The position numbers and the translations under genes are program-made. A stretch of DNA of 64,000 bases from JAKZVK01 sp965261065 (GTDB taxonomy: Bacteria > Acidobacteriota > Terriglobia > Bryobacterales > UBA6623), in the NCBI GenBank assembly GCA_965261065.1, contig OZ253444.1, forward strand, positions 124,001 through 188,000, given 5' to 3'. Every line of letters starts with the position of its first letter. Position 1 is the first letter of the stretch. The notes beneath the pieces were generated by a model that searched no databases, was not told where the DNA came from, and worked only from the letters and a program-made list of their open reading frames with translations. Shown piece by piece: positions 16,641 to 24,838 of this stretch.

Positions 16641-17820
16641 GCGTCTCTGGCGACAGGGCGTTACTCGCCGTGGTGCGATGCGAGGGTTGGCCGGTTTCCT
16701 GGCGGGATCGCCCCTGCTCCACTCCCAGCAGGATCCGTTGCGCGACCACAGCCGCGTTCCCGGCCTGGACGAGCTTGTCAACGCTTTCGATTTCGAGGCG
16801 GTCGCATACGAGAAACTGCCGCGTCAGGCATACACCTACACCGCTTACGGAAGCTGCGGTGAGTTCACCTTGCGTCGCAACCGCGAGGCGTTCAAATGGG
16901 TCGAGCTGCTACCGAGGGCGGTGATCGATGTCAGCTCGATCGAGACGGCGACGGAGATTCTTGGCACCAAACTTCGCTTCCCGATTCTCGTAGCGCCCAC
17001 GGCGGGTCACGTTGCCCTTCACCCCACCGGTGAGGAGGGCACCCACGAGGGGAGCACGGCGGCAGCCGAAACACCGATGATCGTCAGCCACGTCGCCAGC
17101 ATGCCGATCGACAAGATCCAACAAGCAGCCGGCGGCCCGCTTTGGTATCAACTGTATCCCGCGCCGGAGATCGAGGCTAACCGCGAACCGCTCGACAGGG
17201 CGCAGGCGGCGGGGTGCCGAGCCGTCGTCGTGACCGTGGATCAGGAGGCTGCGTACTACGAGAGACCGCTGCACGGCCGAAATCTCTCGAGTCGCCGGAG
17301 CCCCAGGCGGGCCCGCGCGCGCGCCGCCCAGGAGCTGAATCGCTATCGCGTCCGGACTCACAGGCTGTGGTACGAATGGAAGCTATTCGACCAGCTACGT
17401 CCTCTGGTTGACGTGCCGATGCTGGCGAAAGGGATACTCACGGCCGAAGACGCCCTGCGATGTGTCGACCACGGGCTCGACGGAATCGTCGTCTCCAACC
17501 ACGGTGGACGGGCGTTGGACTACAGTCCCTCAAGCCTGGAGGTCTTACCCGAGATTGTTGACGCGGTCGGTGGCCGCATCCCTGTGTTGGTCGATAGCGG
17601 CTTCCGCCGCGGAAGCGACATCCTCAAGGCTTTGGCGCTGGGCGCCTCGGCGGTTTGCCTCGGCCGCGTGCCGCGATGGGGTCTGGGATCCTTCGGACCG
17701 CCGGGTGTACAGCGGGTTCTCGAAATCCTGCAAGCCGAGTTGGTGATGACGATGGCGCACACCGGCCGGCCCACCCTGGCTTCGATCGACCGAACCCTCG
17801 TCAGGACGGACCTGCTTTGA
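16627..17820 (+). CDS. FMN-dependent 2-hydroxyacid dehydrogenase, Tat-type leader
   Basis: 397 residues from GTG 16627. It belongs to the lactate/glycolate oxidase (FMN_dh) family: the N-terminal region PRQAYTYTAYG replaces the usual start of the barrel, FPILVAPTAGHVALHPTGEE holds the FMN pocket, PLWYQLY is strand 4, VPMLAKGILTAEDA carries the FMN lysine, GIVVSNHGGRALD the catalytic His and substrate Arg, and PVLVDSGFRRGSDILKAL with GASAVCLGR the phosphate site. An RR-containing leader (TRRGAMRGLAGFLAG) suggests Tat export, unusual for this mostly cytoplasmic family. It overlaps the following paralogue by TTGA, so the two are probably translated together. The substrate is unknown. Confidence 0.9.
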   Translation: MGKLERLWRQGVTRRGAMRGLAGFLAGSPLLHSQQDPLRDHSRVPGLDELVNAFDFEAVAYEKLPRQAYTYTAYGSCGEFTLRRNREAFKWVELLPRAVIDVSSIETATEILGTKLRFPILVAPTAGHVALHPTGEEGTHEGSTAAAETPMIVSHVASMPIDKIQQAAGGPLWYQLYPAPEIEANREPLDRAQAAGCRAVVVTVDQEAAYYERPLHGRNLSSRRSPRRARARAAQELNRYRVRTHRLWYEWKLFDQLRPLVDVPMLAKGILTAEDALRCVDHGLDGIVVSNHGGRALDYSPSSLEVLPEIVDAVGGRIPVLVDSGFRRGSDILKALALGASAVCLGRVPRWGLGSFGPPGVQRVLEILQAELVMTMAHTGRPTLASIDRTLVRTDLL

Positions 17821-18929
17821 GCCGGCGACGCTTCAGTAGACCCCTCTTCAGCAGACGCCGCGCTCTGGCCGGCTTCGGCTCACTGATCGCTGGGTTCCCG
17901 CTGTTGAAGGCCCAGCAGGCGCAACCCGTCATCGGCGAGCCGCCCGGGCGGATTGCGCCGATCGAGGAACTGATCAACACCCTCGAGTTCGAAGCCGTAG
18001 CCGAGCGCAAGCTCGAAGATGCCGTCTTCGCGGCCATTGCCGGAGGCGACCGCAAAGGATTCGACCGAATCATCTACCGGCCGCGCTTGATGGTCAACGG
18101 CCTGGAGATGGATCTGAGCAGCCAGTTGTTCGGAGACACGATGTTCGCTCCGATCCTTGTCGGACCCGCGTCCCACCAGAGGCGGTTCCATCCGGAGGGG
18201 GAGTCGGCCATGGCCCGCGGCTCGGCGGACGCGAAAGCCGCGCTCGTGGTCGCCGACCGCTCCGACACCCCTATCGAGAAGCTCGCCGCCGAGTCTCAGA
18301 CACCTCTCTGGTATCAGGTGTATCCGGAGCCGAAGGCGGACGCCCTTATGGCCCGGGTCCGCCGGGCCGTTCGAGCGGGATGCAAGGCGGTCTGCATCAC
18401 GGTGGGCACGCCCCACCCGCCCATCGGTGCGGGCGGCTCTCCTCGACTTTCTGAACGGGCGGCGTTGGGCCATCCTGCCTTGGATTGGGATTATATCGAC
18501 CGGATCCGCCAGGAGATCAGCGTGCCGTTGCTGCTCAAGGGCATCATGACGGCTGAGGAAGCGGAGACGGCCGTGGAGAGAGGCGTCGAGGGCGTCATCG
18601 TCTCGAACCACGGCGGTGGGTTTGTGGAGGGCTTGGCTGAGCCCATCAGCGTCTTGCCCGCCATCGAGGATGCCGTGGGCGAACAAGTCCCCATTCTCAT
18701 CGACGGAGGTTTTCGGCGGGGCAGTGATGTACTGAAGGCTCTGGCGTTGGGAGCCAGCGCCGTTTTGATCAGCCGTCCGGCGCTATGGGGGCTAGCTGCC
18801 TACGGGGCCTGCGGTGTTCAAACGGTGGTTGAGCTTCTGCAAACCGAACTCGCCCGAGACATGGCCATGTGCGGGGCCATTAATCTGCGGGCCGTCACCC
18901 GAGACTTCATCAAGATCGACCGCCGATGA
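17817..18929 (+). CDS. Second FMN-dependent 2-hydroxyacid dehydrogenase, Tat-type leader
   Basis: 370 residues from TTG 17817, whose TTG overlaps the previous stop as TTGA. This start gives a leader LSRRRFSRPLFSRRRALAGF with paired arginines, like the upstream paralogue, whereas longer in-frame starts run through the upstream gene. Key residues are present: FAPILVGPASHQRRFHPEGE, PLWYQVY, VPLLLKGIMTAEEAE (FMN Lys), GVIVSNHGGG (catalytic His; the usual following Arg is replaced by Gly), ILIDGGFRRGSDVLKALALG and GASAVLISR. Loss of the substrate Arg after SNHGG hints at a changed substrate or a non-catalytic partner. Tandem arrangement suggests a duplication and perhaps a heteromeric enzyme. Confidence 0.87.
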   Translation: MSRRRFSRPLFSRRRALAGFGSLIAGFPLLKAQQAQPVIGEPPGRIAPIEELINTLEFEAVAERKLEDAVFAAIAGGDRKGFDRIIYRPRLMVNGLEMDLSSQLFGDTMFAPILVGPASHQRRFHPEGESAMARGSADAKAALVVADRSDTPIEKLAAESQTPLWYQVYPEPKADALMARVRRAVRAGCKAVCITVGTPHPPIGAGGSPRLSERAALGHPALDWDYIDRIRQEISVPLLLKGIMTAEEAETAVERGVEGVIVSNHGGGFVEGLAEPISVLPAIEDAVGEQVPILIDGGFRRGSDVLKALALGASAVLISRPALWGLAAYGACGVQTVVELLQTELARDMAMCGAINLRAVTRDFIKIDRR

Positions 18930-18963
18930 TTGGTCACTTTCGGGGCCGATTACGCCGATGCGA

Positions 18964-20214
18964 CTAGCGCGACTCTAACTCTTCGATTCGGTACAGGTGA
19001 GTGTCGGTGCGGAGGTAGATGGCACCGTCGACGACGGCCGGCGAGGCCAGGGTGCGTCCGTCGAGTTGGCTGGTCGCGAGTTTCTCGAACTCGCTGCGGG
19101 GCGCGATGACCGTTGTGAGGCCCGACTCGTTGAGGAAGTAGATGCGGCCGTCGGCGAGCACGGGCGACGCTGAGTATTCACCCTCCAGGCGCACGCGCCA
19201 CAGCTCCTCGCCGGTCTTGGCGTTGAGGCAGCTCGCGATGCCCTTGTCGCTGACCATGTAGAGTTCATCGCCAACGAGCAGAGGGGAGGGCGTTAGGGGT
19301 ACGCCGCGCTTGTAGGTCCACGCGACGTGAGATTTGGTAACGTCGCCCTGCCCGTCCGTGCGCACGGCGAACAAGATCGGCTTGAAGAAACCGGAGGTGA
19401 CGTATACGAGCCCGTGGCCGAAGACCGGCCGGGGGACGTTGGAAAAACCTCCTTTGTAGCGGATCGACCACAGCTCTTCGCCGGTTTGGGTATCGTAGGA
19501 GACTGCTCTTTCCGAACCCGGGCTGACCAACTGTTCGTGGCCCGCGGCGTTGATGACCAGCGGCGTTGCATAGGCGTGGGAGGTGTCGCCGCGGTAGGTC
19601 TTCCAGCGCATCTCGCCCGTATTCTTGTCGAGCGCCGCCACGTATTGCACGTCGTAGCCATCGCAGTTGATCAGAAGCAGGTCGCCCGAGAGAGCCGGCG
19701 ACCCCGAGGAGCCGTGGCGATGGTAGTAGCGCAACTCTCGCGTCCTCCACAGCACTTCACCGCTGGTCGTCAAGGCGGCGGTGCCCTGGGTGCCGAAGTG
19801 GACGTAGACCCGACCGGGCTCGAGCAGCGGCGTTGGCGAGGCGTAGCTGTTCTTCGTGTTGATCTTGGGCGGCTCTTCGAAGCGGAACAGCTCGACGTTG
19901 TGGACGACGTCCCCGGTTTTAGGGTCGATGGCCACGGCTCGTAGCGAGCGGCCCTCTTCGGTGGAGGTGGTGAGCCAGAGCTTGCCCTCACCGATCACGG
20001 GCGACGACCAACCAAGCCCGGGGATCGGAGCTTTCCACACAATGTTGCGCGTCTCGCTCCAGCTCAGGGGGATCGGTTGTCCCTCGGCGTGGCCTTGGCC
20101 CGTGGGCCCGCGGAACTCGGGCCAATCGCCGGCGGTGAGCGCGCTGGAAAGGAGCAGCAGGGCGGCTGCGGACCGGCCATGCCAAAGAAATCGATTCGCT
20201 TTGAACAACGTCAC
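18964..20214 (-). CDS. Secreted PQQ-like beta-propeller protein (BamB-like fold)
   Basis: 416 residues with a signal peptide (hydrophobic run AAALLLLSSALTAG) followed by W-P-x-F-R-G-P and repeated propeller blades of the form A-x-D-x-x-T-G-E-x-x-W (DPKTGDVVHNVELF, DKNTGEMRWKTYRG, DTQTGEELWSIRYKG, NAKTGEELWRVRL). This is the outer-membrane-assembly/PQQ-like repeat family, widespread as extracytoplasmic proteins in Acidobacteriota and Planctomycetes. The quinoprotein dehydrogenase active-site cysteines and Ca2+ ligands are not evident, so PQQ enzymology is not claimed. It converges with the FMN dehydrogenase pair, 34 bp between. Confidence 0.88.
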   Translation of the reverse strand: MTLFKANRFLWHGRSAAALLLLSSALTAGDWPEFRGPTGQGHAEGQPIPLSWSETRNIVWKAPIPGLGWSSPVIGEGKLWLTTSTEEGRSLRAVAIDPKTGDVVHNVELFRFEEPPKINTKNSYASPTPLLEPGRVYVHFGTQGTAALTTSGEVLWRTRELRYYHRHGSSGSPALSGDLLLINCDGYDVQYVAALDKNTGEMRWKTYRGDTSHAYATPLVINAAGHEQLVSPGSERAVSYDTQTGEELWSIRYKGGFSNVPRPVFGHGLVYVTSGFFKPILFAVRTDGQGDVTKSHVAWTYKRGVPLTPSPLLVGDELYMVSDKGIASCLNAKTGEELWRVRLEGEYSASPVLADGRIYFLNESGLTTVIAPRSEFEKLATSQLDGRTLASPAVVDGAIYLRTDTHLYRIEELESR

Positions 20215-20340
20215 GTTTGGTTTGAAAAACGCGAGAAGGCTCCGGATGCGGAGACGATCGACAAGCTGTCAACGTGACGTTACCACAAACGCCGGCGCGC
20301 CTATCGAGGCCCGCGAAATCCAGTGACCTTGGAAGACGGG

Positions 20341-20361
20341 CGGCATGCCGTGCCCCTACAT
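20341..20361. repeat. Partial REP-like palindrome
   Basis: CGGCATGCCGTGCCCCTACA is the right half of the 20-bp palindrome family plus its CTACAT flank; the left arm has diverged. It lies in the non-coding gap 20215..20480, in which I see no gene. Confidence 0.6.
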
Positions 20362-20480
20362 GTGAGCACGGGTCCGGTCAGCATGATTCGTGAGAGTCAG
20401 TAGGACTGCGAGAGCCAGCCGGGCAAAAGCTCGGGGAGAATGGGGCGGTGCAGCAGAGCAAGCTTGGTTGCTGCAAGGAA

Positions 20481-21122
20481 TCAGCGGCCGCGGGCTTTCT
20501 GCTTTGCCACGTATTCAGGGTAGTTGCGGTAGACCATCACGTGGAAGTTGGGTTGGCTGAACTCCTCGATGGGGAACAGATACCCCTTCTCTCTCAACGA
20601 GGCGAGGACAGTGCGCATCCACGACCGTTCGCGGCTGCGTAGGTTCTTCTTGGAGACGTCGACACAGGCGCCGGTCAAATGCACCGAGCGCTTCTTTCCA
20701 TAGGGGGCGGCGGCATTGCCGTTCCCCCTGCGCAGGGATTTCTGATAGGCCGCCGTCCGGGTGAGGCTGGTGACGCGGAGAGGCTTGCGGAAGCGGCGTT
20801 GGAACTGGCTGCTCAGGCGGTCGAGGAAGAGCTTGGTCCACGGCCGCAGGTAGCGGTACTGGGGAGGTACGTTGTGGATGTAGTAGCCTCTCGTCTTCTC
20901 TGGGACGGGAGAAAGCAACTGTAGCCGCGCGTAGCGCTGCAGGGTGCTGTCGTCATCGATGCGGGAAAGTTGATCCCGGTCGGCGCGCTCGTTCTGGACG
21001 ATCTGGGAGTCGCGATCCGCGCGCAGGCTCAAACGCGGGGCCGCGAAGGCCGATGACATGGTGGCCAAAACATTCATGACCACAAATGCTTGAAACAATT
21101 TCACTGTTTGATAGCGTACCAT
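20481..21122 (-). CDS. DUF5715 family, M15/VanY-like peptidase fold
   Basis: 213 residues from ATG 21122, chosen because it starts a clean signal peptide (KLFQAFVVMNVLATMSSAFA); an in-frame start 54 bp upstream adds no conserved sequence. The core reads RVTSLTRTAAYQKSLRRGNG, then SVHLTGACVDVS, and ends EEFSQPNFHVMVYRNYP. This is the S-x-H-x-x-G-x-A-x-D and late F-H pattern of the D-Ala-D-Ala carboxypeptidase/M15 fold used in DUF5715. Peptidoglycan processing in the periplasm is a reasonable inference; the metal site (H, D, H) appears conserved. It is divergent from the DUF1570 peptidase gene. Confidence 0.78.
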   Translation of the reverse strand: MVRYQTVKLFQAFVVMNVLATMSSAFAAPRLSLRADRDSQIVQNERADRDQLSRIDDDSTLQRYARLQLLSPVPEKTRGYYIHNVPPQYRYLRPWTKLFLDRLSSQFQRRFRKPLRVTSLTRTAAYQKSLRRGNGNAAAPYGKKRSVHLTGACVDVSKKNLRSRERSWMRTVLASLREKGYLFPIEEFSQPNFHVMVYRNYPEYVAKQKARGR

Positions 21123-21227
21123 AATCGCGGCGGCAAAGCCCGCTTGGAAGGTAGCTTGGCTATTGCGGCATACCACCCGTCTTTCACCCCTCCCATCGTC
21201 CTAATCCAGGTAAGACTATACGCAGGC

Positions 21228-22925
21228 ATGCGGCGTCGGGCGGCGGCAACCCTCTTCTTGATCTGCTTGATCTGCGCTCTTCCTTTGAGGGGTGGCGTCG
21301 AGGCCCGAACAGAGCATGTTCGCGTCGTCACCGAGTTGGAGCCGCGGTTTGCCAAGGCCGCCGCGATTCACCTGGAGCGGGCGAGAGCGTTCTTTGTCAG
21401 CCTCGGACTGCGGCCTCGCCGCCGAGCGCCCGGTCCGCTGACCGTGCTTCTCTACCGTGATGCCGTGGAGATGGAGTCGCGATTACCCATCCCGGAACCA
21501 CGGCCACGCTTCGCCCGAGGCTTCTTTCAGACCGGCGTGGACCGCGACTACATCGTCCTTGCCTGGGACGCAACGGGGAACCCGCTGGTTGCGTTGGCGC
21601 ACGAGCAGGTGCATCAACTCATGGCGGGGACGCACCATCCGACCTGGTTTCGGGAGGGCTTGGCCGAATACCTGTCGCGTTGGGAGGTGGGCGACGGCGG
21701 AGTCCACCTGGGCGCTTCGGTTCCGTCGTTGTTGAGCCTGCTCGATCAGAACGCCTGGATTCCTCTCGCGCACTTGGTGACATCGTCGGATCGGCGCGAT
21801 CTAGTCCCCCGACCGGTGTACTACGCCCAATCCTGGCTGATCGTGCATTGGCTTGCCGGGTCGGCACAGGGGGAGCTTCCCGACCCGGAGGAGCTGGAGC
21901 GGCGGATCGACTCGATGGGCGCCGTGGGCGTCGAGGAGCAGCTTCGGGCGCACGCACAGGCGCTTTCGGCCGAGTCCCCGGCCGCTTCGCTGCTCGCGGT
22001 TTCGGTGGCGATTCCGCCCGCTGTCGAACTGCGGCTGCTTGAAGCGTGGGAGAGCGACTTCTATCGGGCCGACGCGCTTCGTGAGGGTGGGCGCCGGGAG
22101 CAAGCGCGGCTACGTCTCATGGAGTTGGAAAGAGCCTTCCCGGCGCGGCCGGAGCCCAGCGCCGCGATCGGGGCGCTCGAGATGGACGAGGGGAACTACC
22201 GGGAAGCCGAGGCGGCCTTCGCGCGCGCGGTAACAAAGGGACCGGTCGAGCCGCGCACACATTATCGCTACAGCCTGATGCTGATGAGGCCGGAGGGCGA
22301 CCGCTCGGACGAGGCCGAGCGGACTCGCCTTGCGCTCGAGCATGCTCGGCGGGCGCGGCAGGCGGACGCGAGCGAGCTGCTTTACGCCTTCACCGAGGCC
22401 CAAGCGCTGGTGCTTGCGGGCCGCTGGTCCGAAGCGGCGGAAAGGCTGGCAGACCTAGCAAGCGAACCCCTGTGGCGGGAACGCGCGGAGAGGGAGTTCT
22501 CCGTGCTGTTGCAACGCCGCCAACAGGCGCTGGGCGCAGTGCCAGCTCCTGTCATCGCCCCCCGAGTTGGGCCGCTGCTGCTCCCCTGGCTCACCGGCGA
22601 AGTTGAGCCCGTCCCCACGCCCTTGCCCCCACCTGAGCCCAGCACCGCCGAGCAGAACTGGCCACCGCCCCGCACCGTGGTGCTCTACGGACACCTGACA
22701 GCCGTTGACTGCCGAGGCGCCGAGAAAATCGTGACGGTGGAGACGCCTCGCTTTCGAGTTCGCCTCCGGGAACTTGCCGACCGCCGCGCCACGCTCCATT
22801 CGCCGCCGAAGAAGTGGCGCGGTCTGCCTTGCAAGGCAAGGGGTTACTGGGAAGTGAATGTGGCGTACCGGCCCGACCTGAAGAAGGGTGACACGCGTGG
22901 CGAGTTGGCGGCGATTCTGTTCTGA
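21228..22925 (+). CDS. DUF1570 zinc metallopeptidase with TPR-like C-terminus
   Basis: 565 residues from ATG 21228, selected because it begins a signal peptide (RRRAAATLFLICLICALPLR); the frame remains open 138 bp upstream without a better start. Residues 40-230 contain a gluzincin site, ALAHEQVHQLMAG, with the downstream third ligand in TWFREGLAEYLS. Helical TPR-like repeats follow (about 290-450), then a Pro-rich linker and a short C-terminal domain. Peptidase-MA-type enzymes with TPRs are common exported proteins in this phylum. The target protein is unknown. The gene ends in TGA before a short tandem repeat. Confidence 0.85.
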   Translation: MRRRAAATLFLICLICALPLRGGVEARTEHVRVVTELEPRFAKAAAIHLERARAFFVSLGLRPRRRAPGPLTVLLYRDAVEMESRLPIPEPRPRFARGFFQTGVDRDYIVLAWDATGNPLVALAHEQVHQLMAGTHHPTWFREGLAEYLSRWEVGDGGVHLGASVPSLLSLLDQNAWIPLAHLVTSSDRRDLVPRPVYYAQSWLIVHWLAGSAQGELPDPEELERRIDSMGAVGVEEQLRAHAQALSAESPAASLLAVSVAIPPAVELRLLEAWESDFYRADALREGGRREQARLRLMELERAFPARPEPSAAIGALEMDEGNYREAEAAFARAVTKGPVEPRTHYRYSLMLMRPEGDRSDEAERTRLALEHARRARQADASELLYAFTEAQALVLAGRWSEAAERLADLASEPLWRERAEREFSVLLQRRQQALGAVPAPVIAPRVGPLLLPWLTGEVEPVPTPLPPPEPSTAEQNWPPPRTVVLYGHLTAVDCRGAEKIVTVETPRFRVRLRELADRRATLHSPPKKWRGLPCKARGYWEVNVAYRPDLKKGDTRGELAAILF

Positions 22926-22937
22926 CGAGGATCTCGA

Positions 22938-23043
22938 TGCCCCAGTCTCGTTCGACGCCCAGTCTCGTTCGATGCCCCGGTCTCGTTCGACAAGGCGAGG
23001 GTCTGGCCGCGGCTCGTGAGGCGGACACGGCATGCCGTGTCCC
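22938..23043. repeat. Short tandem repeat (3 units) followed by a diverged REP-like palindrome
   Basis: Three 17-18 bp units ending in TCTCGTTCGA lie head to tail at 22938..22990. A variant palindrome GACACGGCATGCCGTGTC follows at 23024..23041, in which the compensating A/T change keeps the hairpin paired. It stands 20 bp beyond the stop of the downstream methyltransferase gene. Confidence 0.6.
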
Positions 23044-23061
23044 AACGTTATCCCGCAACCC

Positions 23062-24126
23062 CTACTTCAACGCCAGCATCGCGTCGACAGGGCGGCCGGT
23101 GCGCTTGAACTGGAACGTGCGGAAGCCGGCTGCCTTCACCAGCGCCTCGTACTCACTGGCCGAGCGTTCACGGCCCTCGGTGCATACCAACATGTTTAGT
23201 GACTGGAGATAGGCGTCGGCCGGACCGTCTCTTTCTTCGTTCAGTAGCTTTTCGCAAACAAGCAAACCGCCATCCGCGGGCAAAGCCTCGCAGACCTTGC
23301 CGAGCAGGACCGAGACCTGCTCATCCCCCCAATCGTGCAGAATCCGACCCATCGAGTAGAGGTCGGCGGGGGGTAGCGGGTCGCGAAAGAAATCTCCTGC
23401 GACGGTCTCGATGCGCCCCGCCAGCCCGGCGTCATGAATGTAGCCCCGCGCTACGGGGCAGACTTCGGGCAGGTCGAACACCGTTGCGCGCAGGCCTGCA
23501 TAGCGGCGGCAAGCCTCGATCGCCAGATGGCCCGTGCCGCCTCCCACGTCGACAAGATGATGGAAGCGGCCCAGGTCGAAAACCGCAACCGTTGAAGGCG
23601 AGCTGAGCAGTCCGGCACCGTGCATACCGGCGAGAAAAGTAACTTTGTCCTGCTCGGTGGCAAAGAAGTTGTCGAACAATTCTCTCTTCGAGCCGAACTC
23701 CTGCTCCCAGCGGTGGCCGCCCTCGCGCACAGCGTCCTCGAGCCGACCCCACAGCCGGTATAGGACCCGGTCGGAGTAGAGAATGTAGCCCGACAGGGTC
23801 TCGGGGCTTTCGACGCGCAGGAAGCGGGATGCGGCAGGTTGGTTGCGGTACTGCCCGTACTCGATTCGCAGGAAGCCGAGCCCTACGCACGCGCCCAGCA
23901 GCCGTTCGAGTTCCCATGCCTGGACGCCGAGAGCGTCGGCCAGATCCGCACAAGCCGCTGGACGCTCGTGTAGCCGGTCAAACACCCCCAGCGAGACCGC
24001 GGTGAAAACGGCCTTCGAGGCCCGGAAGCCGTCCAACAGCGCCAGTATCTGCCGGGCCTCGGGATCAGGCCCGGAATCGAGCCCGGGCGGCTCGCTACCC
24101 GGCTTGTGGCTGACCTCGCTACTCAC
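23062..24126 (-). CDS. SAM-dependent O-methyltransferase, acetylserotonin/hydroxyneurosporene type
   Basis: 354 residues. An N-terminal dimerisation/winged-helix region (residues 25-100: ASKAVFTAVSLGVFDRLHER, then ADLADALGVQAWELERLLGA) precedes a Rossmann SAM domain with motif I VDVGGGTGHLAIE (about 197), TVFDLPEV, RIETVAGDFF, and the catalytic-loop signature MGRILHDWGDEQ (about 262). The His in HDWGD is the usual general base. It methylates a hydroxyl of a small molecule; the substrate is unidentified. Its start is close behind the broken histidine phosphatase (12 bp), so the two were probably one transcription unit. Confidence 0.87.
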   Translation of the reverse strand: MSSEVSHKPGSEPPGLDSGPDPEARQILALLDGFRASKAVFTAVSLGVFDRLHERPAACADLADALGVQAWELERLLGACVGLGFLRIEYGQYRNQPAASRFLRVESPETLSGYILYSDRVLYRLWGRLEDAVREGGHRWEQEFGSKRELFDNFFATEQDKVTFLAGMHGAGLLSSPSTVAVFDLGRFHHLVDVGGGTGHLAIEACRRYAGLRATVFDLPEVCPVARGYIHDAGLAGRIETVAGDFFRDPLPPADLYSMGRILHDWGDEQVSVLLGKVCEALPADGGLLVCEKLLNEERDGPADAYLQSLNMLVCTEGRERSASEYEALVKAAGFRTFQFKRTGRPVDAMLALK

Positions 24127-24137
24127 TGCAACACCGT

Positions 24138-24713
24138 TCAGGTTGGGTCCCCGTACTTAAGACGAACCACCTTCGCCTTGCCGTCGGCATAGACGGTGAC
24201 GACGAAGAGGTTGTCGTAGTGCGTCTCGGCAAGGGGTGGGATCTTGCCGCCACCCAGCTTCTCGATGATGCGCGGCACGGTCCCGCTGTGGCCGGCGGCG
24301 AGCAGGGTCTCGCCGCGATGGTCGGAGAGGATCTTGGCGACGAGTCCATCCACGTCACGGATGTCGAGGATCTTCGGGTCGAGTCCCAGCGCCTTGGCCG
24401 TCGGCCCCGCGGTCTACTGGGTGCGAATCCGGTTGGTGGCGAAGATCGTGGTGACGCCGGCTGCGCGCACGACGTCGAGCAGCGCACGGGCTCGTTGGTG
24501 TCCTGCGGCGGTGAGCGGCGGATCGCCGGCCGGTTGCGCGGCCTTTTCGGCGTGGCGCACCAGGAAGAGCGTAGTGACGGGGAACTCCTCGGCGGCCACC
24601 GCCGGTGCCAACGTTGTGATCAACAAGGCGCCGGCAAGCAGAAGGCCGAGCAGGAGGGAACGGCGCGACCGGACGGTATCCGACGACTTCGAGCAGTGCT
24701 TGAGCAGGCTCAT
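24138..24713 (-). pseudogene. Histidine phosphatase (SixA/PhoE-like) split by in-frame TAG
   Basis: From ATG 24713 a signal peptide (SLLLGLLLAGALLITTLAPA) leads into FLVRHAEKA, the catalytic RHG/RHA motif, and then ATNRIRTQ, where a TAG at 24414..24416 interrupts. The same frame continues TAGPTAKALGLDP and later LLAAGHSGTVPRI, which carries the second catalytic His. Relatives read RTxQT at this point, so a Gln codon CAG changed to TAG is the simplest explanation. Without readthrough the product lacks the second His and is inactive. Function before damage: secreted phosphomonoesterase. Confidence 0.82.
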
Positions 24714-24838
24714 AGGAATAGCGTAGCGTGTCGCCGCTGGATGGGACAGCTTGCTCTCAAGGTCTTGTTCCCGGGTCTTTGCAGTCCCTGACCGGGGCTT
24801 GTTCCGCCATGTCTCGAAAGACGCCCGCGGAGGGGTAT

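Noticed and set aside
22938..22990. Tandem repeat as a CRISPR-like array
   Set aside because: Only three 17-18 bp units, no spacers, and no cas genes in the window. The same applies to 27391..27432.
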